NCBI GenBank assembly: GCA_041497995.1
Contig: JBGQHM010000128.1
Span: 1 to 15,599 of the forward strand
Length of the DNA: 15,599 nucleotides
Source of the DNA: DATKMS01 sp041497995
GTDB lineage: Bacteria; Desulfobacterota; Binatia; HRBIN30
Direction: 5' to 3'
The position numbers and the translations under genes are program-made. Numbering within the stretch: position 1 is the first letter of the stretch; each line of letters begins with the position of its first letter. The notes below the pieces were generated by a model. It was given only the letters and a program-made list of their open reading frames with translations, was not told the origin of the DNA and ran no database searches. Of the stretch, positions 7,598-14,500 are shown in pieces.

Positions 7598-7626
7598 GCC
7601 GGGGAGTTGAGGGTCTAGACCCCGGC
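7598..7626 (+). other. Nested palindrome in the leader upstream of the cysteine-rich ORF
   Basis: GGGTCTAGACCC at 7611-7622 is a perfect 12-bp palindrome. A competing pairing joins GCCGGGG (7598-7604) to CCCCGGC (7620-7626) around a 15-nt loop. Because the two structures share bases 7620-7622, they are mutually exclusive. The element could be a dimeric protein-binding site or a switchable leader hairpin. The remaining leader sequence up to the ribosome-binding site at 7715-7720 shows nothing recognisable. Confidence 0.4.
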
Positions 7627-7726
7627 GAAATTTCCAGTCGTCCGCGGACACTTCTGCGCTTGCGGTGGCCGGCACGACGGTAGTGGTCGTGCTGCCTGCT
7701 GCGGTTCGACGTGAGGGAGGAAAAAT

Positions 7727-8044
7727 TTGTCACAGGTGTCCAATGCTCATGTTCAGGACGTGTCCGGTACCTTTGTGGTGCCGGCCCACAGCCCGTACGA
7801 TCGCCAGGTGTTGCGCGAGCATGTCGAGCGCCGCGGCGGACGCGTCTCGGCACTGACGCTCGGCGGTACCCGATGGCTCATCACGCGACTCCCTGCGGTG
7901 GACGCGCGCTGCACCTCGTGCACCCAATTCCTCGGCCGTTTGAGCTGCCACCGTGTCGATGACGACGCGGCGACGTGTATCGACTGTGCATTGAACCAGA
8001 GAGCAACAACCGCGTGGAAGGGTACGGAGAACGCCAATGAGTAA
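7727..8044 (+). CDS. Small cysteine-rich (putative zinc-binding) protein of unknown function
   Basis: I do not recognise this 105-residue protein. It carries Cys-x2-Cys pairs at 62/65 (RCTSC) and 84/87 (TCIDC), with a further Cys74 between them. This arrangement could bind one zinc ion as a ribbon or knuckle. The N-terminal half is hydrophilic, with mixed strand/helix character and no signal or membrane segment. The start is TTG, supported by GGGAGG (7715-7720) six nucleotides upstream; no ATG is available in this frame. The coding case rests on that strong ribosome-binding site, the paired cysteines and an 8-nt overlap of its TAA with the infA start, which implies translational coupling. A nucleic-acid or ribosome-associated role is only a guess from the neighbour. 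Confidence 0.65.
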   Translation: MSQVSNAHVQDVSGTFVVPAHSPYDRQVLREHVERRGGRVSALTLGGTRWLITRLPAVDARCTSCTQFLGRLSCHRVDDDAATCIDCALNQRATTAWKGTENANE

Positions 8045-8252
8045 AGACGATTTGCTACAGATTCCGGGAACCGTTACGGAGATGATGGCCGGTGGGTATT
8101 TCCGCATTACAGGAGACAAGGGGCGGCAATTCGTGGCGCGCATCAGCGGCCGCTTGCGTCGCTTCCATATCAAAGTGATTCCCGGCGACCACGTCACGAT
8201 CGCAGTATCGCCCTACGATCCCACCCACGGTCTCATCGTCCATCGCGGCTGA
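8037..8252 (+). CDS. infA: Translation initiation factor IF-1
   Basis: This 71-residue OB-fold (S1-type) protein binds the 30S A site and assists IF-2 and IF-3 during initiation. The family skeleton is clear: PGTVTEMMAGGYFRI at the first strands, ARISGRLRR in the middle, then IPGDHVTIAVSPYD and GLIVHR. Length matches E. coli IF-1 (72). Several usually constant positions differ: the loop is AGGYFRI instead of PNAMFRV-type, and ISGRLRRFHIKV replaces ISGKMRKNYIRI. It may therefore be a second, divergent copy rather than the main one. ATG is preceded by GGAG with 7-nt spacing, inside the end of the upstream cysteine-rich gene. It is not in a ribosomal-protein operon, which is the usual place for infA. 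Confidence 0.92.
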   Translation: MSKDDLLQIPGTVTEMMAGGYFRITGDKGRQFVARISGRLRRFHIKVIPGDHVTIAVSPYDPTHGLIVHRG

Positions 8253-8270
8253 CGCGGACACCTTCCAGGC

Positions 8271-8293
8271 GCCCCTTCCCACCGGGATGGGGC
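8271..8293 (+). terminator. Hairpin after infA, terminator-like
   Basis: GCCCC (8271-8275) pairs with GGGGC (8289-8293), and inside it TCCC (8277-8280) pairs with GGGA (8284-8287) around a 3-nt loop. It begins 18 nt after the infA stop. There is no U-run afterwards. It probably marks or protects the end of the infA message and suggests the glycosyltransferase downstream is expressed separately. Confidence 0.45.
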
Positions 8294-8341
8294 AGCACGC
8301 GGTCACTCGCGTAACCTCACCCACGGTAACCACCAGCGACG

Positions 8342-8370
8342 AGGGAGACACATTCCTTGTGTTCTTCCCT
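8342..8370 (+). other. Leader hairpin upstream of the glycosyltransferase
   Basis: AGGGA (8342-8346) pairs with TCCCT (8366-8370), then ACACA (8348-8352) pairs with TGTGT (8358-8362) around a 5-nt loop, with a small asymmetric internal loop. It ends 11 nt before the AGGAG ribosome-binding site (8382-8386) of the next gene, so it could affect access to that site. No promoter was identified between 8294 and 8395. Confidence 0.3.
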
Positions 8371-8395
8371 GAAAGTGGCGTAGGAGCCGTTCAAG

Positions 8396-11389
8396 GTGAA
8401 CGCTCCAGACGCCCCGGTCGCGCAGGATCGCACCTCGTCTTGGGTAGGACGAGTGAAATGGGTGCTGGCCGTCTCTGCCATCCTGCTGGCAATCATCTCC
8501 GGACGCATCATCGAGGCGGCTCGAACCGGCGCACCCCGGCCGGATGCGCCGCCATTTCTCGCATGGCTCGTGTTGGGCGTCGCGGCGGTCTTGCTTGTCG
8601 TCGCGGCGTGGCCACCACCGAAGCTCCAGCCTGCCGACGCGGCGGGTTTCCTCGACCGCTTCCGCTCCATGCAGCGGAAACGATCATTCATCGCACTGCT
8701 GGTTGGCGCCGTGGTGTGTGCGGTTGCTGCTGTCCCCCTCTTCTGGACCCTCAACGCAGCCGCGCCGCCTGAGAGCGTAGCGGGCAACTGGTGGGTCAAC
8801 ACCGGCTCTTGGGTCCTGTACCTCACGACGCTGCTGCTCTTTGGCGCCGCGTTCGTTGTGTGGGAGCGCACGACGCGCTGGCCGCAAGTCAGCGGTTGGC
8901 TTCCCGGCTCATCTCAGGAGCACGGGCTGTCACGCCCGACAGAATGGACGGTGATGTTCGTATTGTTTGGCTTGGCGCTGCTGCTGAGGCTGCGCAACCT
9001 CGAAACGGTGCCGCCGGGGTTGTGGTTCGATGAGGCGTATCACGGTTACGTGGCTATGCAGCTCGTCGCGCCTGGCGGCATCCACAAGATTTTTGTCCCC
9101 GACATAGTACATTTCGGCGCTCTCTACTTTTATCTCCTCGGCGGCGTCCTGAGCGTAACCGGGAACAGCGTCTGGGCGCTCCGACTGCTGCCCGCCCTAT
9201 CGGGCGCGCTGATAGCACCGGTGCTCTACTTGCTCGGGGCCAGGTTGTACGGGTGGCGAGTCGGGCTGGCGGCGGGCGGGTTGGTCGCGGTGTCGGCGTG
9301 GCACCTCACCTTCAGCCGTCTCGGCATGGTCAGCATGTTCACCGTCGTCTTGGACGTGGCGGTGTTTCTCTGCATGGTGCAGGCGCTGCGCACCGCCAGG
9401 CTGGGCTATTTTGCGGGCGGCGGGATCCTGTTGGGACTCGCGCTGCAGGCGTACTACATCGCGCGCCTGGTCCCGTTGGTGCTGGCCGTCCTGCTAGCGC
9501 ACCTCGTGATGACCGAGCGGGCGCGTGTGCTCCGTCCACTGCGAGCGGGCGTCGTGGTGTTCGCGGCGGGTACGCTGCTGGCGTTTTTGCCCGTGGGAAT
9601 GTTCGCCGTGCAGCGCCCGGAGGATTTCCAAAGCCGTCTCAGTACTGTCTCCATCTTTAGTCCCCAGAATTCCGGCGGTGATCTCAGCGCCGCGTTGGGC
9701 CGCAACGTGCGCACCCATCTCTTGATGTTCAATTGGCAAGGCGACACCAACGGCAGGCACAACCTTCCGAGTTCTCCCATGCTCGATTGGCTGGCCGCTG
9801 CACTCTTCTTCGCGGGGTTGGGCAGCTGTCTCTTGCGCGCCTGGCGTTGGCAGTATGCGTTTCCAGTAGTGTGGTTCGCGTTTACCATTGCGGCGGGCGT
9901 GCTGACGATGCCATCCGAGGCCCCGCAGAGCCACCGCACCTTGGAGAACAGCGTCGTGACCGCGCTCCTTGCCGGTATCTTTCTTGGCGAAGCGTGGGGA
10001 GTTATCACCGGCGCCCGGACGACACAGTGGCTGGGCACACGTCTGGCCCCGGCCGCCGCCGCGCAACTCGCCGCGGCACTTGGCGCCGCGGGCGTAGTCG
10101 TTGTGACTGCGTGGGCGGGGGCGATGGACATCCACAAGTACTTCATGGTGCAGGCCACGTCCGGCACCGTCTGGAATAGTATGGACGGTGAGAATGCGTA
10201 TGCGGGTCGCACCGCCGTGCGTTACGCCGCAAACAAGGACTACGACGTGTACGTCGCCCCTCGGATCAAGAGCACGCACGGGTTCCAGTACTTGACGCCA
10301 CACCTCGACACACTCGACTGGCCAGGCATGTACGCGCTTCCGTTGCCAGCCTCCAAGCCGGGTGGCGCGATCATCATCCTCGACCCGGCTTCCGCCGCAG
10401 ACGTTGCGGTTCTGGCACGGATGTATCCGCACGCCACCTTTGAGGTCGCGGGCGCGTCGGACGAGGCTCCCCTGTTGTACGTCGTGAAAGTGCCCGCAGC
10501 GGATATCGCAACAGTCCACGGGGTGCGCGCCGCCGTGTCCGATGCGGGCTCCGAGCAGCCCAAGTCCGATGAGATCATCCCGGACCTCCACTACGATTGG
10601 AGCGGCGCTGGAGCGCGCGCGAGCACGCTACGCCTCTCCACGACTCTCCAGGTCCAGCAGTACACCAACTATACCTTCGATCTGGCGGACGAAGCCGGTG
10701 AGCTGTGGGTGGATGGATACCGCCTCGCTGCCGGGCAACCGATACCCCTGGCGAGTGGCCTGCACAGTGTCGTCGTTACGGAGACGGTACACGGCGCTCG
10801 CGGCGCCTCTAACCTCTATTGGTCGATCGCTGGCAGTCGATCGGTGGCGGTGCCGGCAAGCAACCTGTTCGATCCGCGGAAGGTAGAGCCGCATGGACTC
10901 ACCGGCCTGTATCGCCCTGGGGACGATCCTCACGTTACGCCCGAGATGGCGCGAGTGGATCGCGTCATCTCCTTCCGCTTTCACACGACTCCCCTGCCGC
11001 GACCTTACAGCGTCGACTGGGCGGGGCGAATCTACATTCCGGAGACTGGGCGATACACATTCGGGACGATGCAGCGCAGCACCTCGCAACTCTTTCTGGA
11101 CGGCCAAGAAATCATCGCCAACGAAAAGGCCGACGCGCTGAAGGAAAGCGCGCAGCATATGGCTGCTGGGTGGCACGACATACGCGTCATCTTCGTGGAC
11201 CAAGACAACTACTCGCACATCGGTCTGTACTGGACTCCACCCGGGCGCCCGCGCAGCATCATCCCATCGCCATTCCTCTGGCCTGTCCTCGGCCACTATC
11301 CAACCGACAGCGATAGTGCGCGCGGGCCCGCACTCGGCCAAGCGGACGGCACGCAACTGCCCCCTGATCGGGTCACGCACGTGCCTTGA
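8396..11389 (+). CDS. GT-C fold membrane glycosyltransferase (ArnT/PMT-like) with C-terminal PA14 domain
   Basis: This 997-residue polytopic inner-membrane protein is expected to transfer a sugar from a polyprenyl-phosphate donor on the outer face of the membrane. Several hydrophobic segments (about 20-40, 55-72, 97-118, 138-156) precede the core. The GT-C core begins near residue 183 with NLETVPPGLWFDEAYHG, whose Asp212-Glu213 fits the catalytic first-loop acidic motif of GT39/GT83-type enzymes. Further membrane helices run to about 575. A soluble region (580-715) follows, then a beta-rich segment (about 728-826, YTFDL...GELWVDGYRL) that looks like a diverged PA14 half. A recognisable PA14 domain spans about 833-964 (GLTGLYR, SVDWAGRIYIPETGRYTFG, LFLDGQEII, YWTPPG). 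Start is GTG with AGGAG 9 nt upstream. The gene precedes a Thr-rich secreted protein, a possible acceptor. Confidence 0.9.
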   Translation: MNAPDAPVAQDRTSSWVGRVKWVLAVSAILLAIISGRIIEAARTGAPRPDAPPFLAWLVLGVAAVLLVVAAWPPPKLQPADAAGFLDRFRSMQRKRSFIALLVGAVVCAVAAVPLFWTLNAAAPPESVAGNWWVNTGSWVLYLTTLLLFGAAFVVWERTTRWPQVSGWLPGSSQEHGLSRPTEWTVMFVLFGLALLLRLRNLETVPPGLWFDEAYHGYVAMQLVAPGGIHKIFVPDIVHFGALYFYLLGGVLSVTGNSVWALRLLPALSGALIAPVLYLLGARLYGWRVGLAAGGLVAVSAWHLTFSRLGMVSMFTVVLDVAVFLCMVQALRTARLGYFAGGGILLGLALQAYYIARLVPLVLAVLLAHLVMTERARVLRPLRAGVVVFAAGTLLAFLPVGMFAVQRPEDFQSRLSTVSIFSPQNSGGDLSAALGRNVRTHLLMFNWQGDTNGRHNLPSSPMLDWLAAALFFAGLGSCLLRAWRWQYAFPVVWFAFTIAAGVLTMPSEAPQSHRTLENSVVTALLAGIFLGEAWGVITGARTTQWLGTRLAPAAAAQLAAALGAAGVVVVTAWAGAMDIHKYFMVQATSGTVWNSMDGENAYAGRTAVRYAANKDYDVYVAPRIKSTHGFQYLTPHLDTLDWPGMYALPLPASKPGGAIIILDPASAADVAVLARMYPHATFEVAGASDEAPLLYVVKVPAADIATVHGVRAAVSDAGSEQPKSDEIIPDLHYDWSGAGARASTLRLSTTLQVQQYTNYTFDLADEAGELWVDGYRLAAGQPIPLASGLHSVVVTETVHGARGASNLYWSIAGSRSVAVPASNLFDPRKVEPHGLTGLYRPGDDPHVTPEMARVDRVISFRFHTTPLPRPYSVDWAGRIYIPETGRYTFGTMQRSTSQLFLDGQEIIANEKADALKESAQHMAAGWHDIRVIFVDQDNYSHIGLYWTPPGRPRSIIPSPFLWPVLGHYPTDSDSARGPALGQADGTQLPPDRVTHVP

Positions 11390-11467
11390 TCTGACGGCGA
11401 GAGCGATATCGGCGCAAGAACCGTTGCAGGCTTCAACGCAAATCCCAGTGCGCCCACACTAAACTGG

Positions 11468-11497
11468 TTGACGCCGGCAAGCATTACCGGGTACCTT
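11468..11497 (+). promoter_or_regulatory. Candidate promoter of the giant repeat protein
   Basis: TTGACG (11468-11473) and TACCTT (11492-11497) are 18 nt apart, about 60 nt upstream of the ATG at 11560. The -35 matches consensus at five of six positions and the -10 at three. The rest of the 170-nt gap after the glycosyltransferase has no convincing terminator, so read-through from that gene is also possible. Confidence 0.4.
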
Positions 11498-11559
11498 TCC
11501 CGACTGTTCCGATCGCACAGTAGAGGGCCGGTGATCCGGTCCGGAGAAAGGGGGCTCCG

Positions 11560-14500
11560 ATGCGCCGCAGCGTACTCTCTCCGATCCTCGGCTTGATGGC
11601 CGGACTACTGTCGCCGACGATGGTATTGGCGGACACGATCTCCTGGAAGGCCGCGGTCAACGGCAACTGGAACGACGCGACCAAATGGGACAAGAACAAG
11701 GTTCCAGGGGTCGGCGACGACGCGTTCATCACCTTCGACGGTACATATACAGTTACCTTCAACGCGGCGGCAGAAGTCGCGAGCCTGACGCTCGGCGGCA
11801 GCACCGGGACGCAGACACTGTCGAACGCGTCGCCGACGCTCACGCTCGACGGCGCAAGCAGCATCAACGCCAATGGGATCTATAGCCAAAGCGCTGGAGC
11901 ACTCGCCGGAGCGGGAACGCTCACGGTGCTAGGGACGGTGAACTGGTCGGGCGGGACGATGGACGGCGGCGCGGCGCTGACGACCATCGGGGCGACCGGG
12001 AAACTCAACCTCAACAGCAGCGTGACGATGAACCGCTCATTCAACAACGCCGGGATGACGACATGGAACGCCGGCAACGTCAGCCACGGCGACGGGGCGG
12101 CGTTCACCAACCAGAGCGGCGGCACCGTCGAGATCAAGAGCAACACGTCGTCGTGGTTCCGTAACGCAACGGGGAGTCCCGCGCAGTTCGTCAACCAGAT
12201 GGGCGGCACGGTCACCAAGAGCACGACGAGCGGGACAACGACGTTTTCGACCGTACCGTTCAACAACAGCGGCACGGTGAACGTGAACACTGGGGTGCTG
12301 GTGTTGAACGGGGGCGGGGCGAGTAGCACGCCATTCAACGTGGCGGCGGGGGCGCGGGTGGACGTGAACAGCGGCAGCTACACGCTCAACGCGGGGGCCG
12401 GGCAGACGGGGCCCGGCGTCCTGCGGGTAAATGGGGGCACGCTGACGGTGGCGGCAGACATGAGTGCGATCAACGTTGAGGTGATGGGCGGGACGCTGAC
12501 GGGCGTAGGCAACCTGACGATCACAGGCACGTGCGACTGGTCGGGCGGAACAATGAACGGCGGCATGGCGCTGACGACCATCCCGATGGGGGCGACGCTC
12601 AACCTCAGCACCAGCGTGGTGATGAATCGATCGATCAACAACGCCGGAACAACGACGTGGTCCAGCGGCAACGTCAGCCACGGCAACGGCGCCGTGTTCA
12701 CCAATCAGAGCGGCGGCACCGTCGAGATCAAGAGCAACACGGCGTCGTGGTTCTTCAACTCAACGGGCAACCCCACCAACTTCGTCAACCAGTTGGGTGG
12801 GACAGTGACCAAGAGCACGACGAGCGGGACGACGACGTTTTCGACGGTGCCGTTCAACAACAGCGGCACGGTGAACGTGAACACCGGGGTGCTGCTGTTG
12901 AACGGCGGCGGGGCCAGCAGCACGCCGTTCAACGTGGCGGCGGGGGCGCGGGTGGACGTGAACAGCGGCAGCTACACGCTCAACGCGGGATCCGGGCAGA
13001 CCGGGTCGGGGATTCTCCGCATCAACGGGGGCACGCTGACAGTGACCGCGAACATGAGTGCGATCAACGTCGAGGTGATGGGCGGGACGCTGACAGGCGT
13101 GGGTAACCTGACGATCACCAGCACCTGCGACTGGTCGGGCGGGACGATGAACGGCGGCACGGCGCTGACGACCATCGCGATGGGGGCGATGCTGAACCTC
13201 AGCACCAGCGTGGTGATGAATCGGTCGATCAACAACGCCGGGACGACGACGTGGTCCAGCGGCAACGTCAGCCACGGCAACGGGGCGGTGTTCACGAACC
13301 AGAACGGCGGTAAGGTCGAGATCAAGAGCAACACGTCGACCTGGTTCTTCAACTCGACGGGCAACCCCACGGACTTCGTCAACCAGATGGGCGGCACGGT
13401 AACCAAGAGCACCACGAGCGGTGTGACGACGTTTTCGACGGTGCCGTTCGACAACAGCGGCACGGTGAACGTGAACACCGGGGTGCTGACGTTGAACGGG
13501 GGCGGGGCGAGCAATATGCCATTCAACGTGGCGGCGGGCGCGCGGGTGGACGTGAACAGTGGCAGCTACACGCTCAACGCGGGGGCGGGGCAGACGGGGC
13601 CGGGCATCCTGCGGGTGAATGGGGGCACGCTGACAGTGGCGGCGAACATGAGTGCGATCAACGTCGAGGTGATGGGCGGGACGCTCACGGGGGTGGGCAA
13701 CCTGACGATCACGGGCACCTGCGACTGGACGGGCGGGACGATGAATGGCGGCACGGCGCTGACGACCATCGCGGCGGGGGCGACCCTCAACTTCAGCACC
13801 AGCGTGACCATGAATCGCTCGATCAACAACGCCGGGACGGCGACGTGGCCCAGCGGCAACGTGAGTCACGGCAACGGCGCAGTGTTCACCAACCAGAACG
13901 GCGGCACCCTCGCCATCAAGAGCGACGCGACCTGGTTCTTCAACTCAACGGGCAACCCCACCCAGTTCGTCAACCAGGCGGGCGGCACTGTGACCAAGAG
14001 CACGACGAGCGGACCGACGACGTTTTCGACCGTGCCGTTCAACAATGCCGGTACGCTCAATGCCACCAGTGGAACCTTGACCTTCAACAGTACCTTCACG
14101 CAGACTGCCGGCGCCACTCACCTCGCCGGAGGAAACCTTACGACCTCCACGACGGTCGACATTCAGGGGGGGATTCTCGACGGCACCGGCACCATCACCG
14201 GTAACGTTTCAAACGGCGGGCAGGTCAACCCAGGCACGTCGCCGGGGACTATCACCGTGAACGGCGGGAGCAAGAAGTACACCCAGACGGCACAGGGAGT
14301 GTTGAACGTGGAGCTCGATGGGCTGACGCCGGGGACCCAGTTCGATCAGATCAGCCTGACTGGTGGGGCCGGGGTCGTGCTCGCCGGCACGCTGAACGTT
14401 TCACTCGGGTTCACGCCAACAACGGGAAACACGTTCACGATCATCGACAATGATGCCAGCGATGCAGTGACGGGAACGTTCACCGGGCTCACTGAAGGAG

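Noticed and set aside
7433..7618. Small plus-strand frame after the amidohydrolase
   Set aside because: It runs through the G-rich repeats and promoter-like site, lacks a ribosome-binding site and shows no recognisable features.
9494..10591. Minus-strand frame of 365 codons within the glycosyltransferase
   Set aside because: His/Arg-rich with no domain features, opposite a gene with membrane helices and a PA14 domain.
12760..13869. Minus-strand open frames, up to 369 codons, across the repeat array
   Set aside because: They are complements of the repeated coding sequence and recur in every unit. The plus frame has a start, ribosome-binding site, signal peptide and family style.
11941..14090. 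CRISPR array or insertion-element repeats
   Set aside because: Units are 594 bp, directly adjacent, in frame and protein-coding, with no spacers or terminal inverted repeats.
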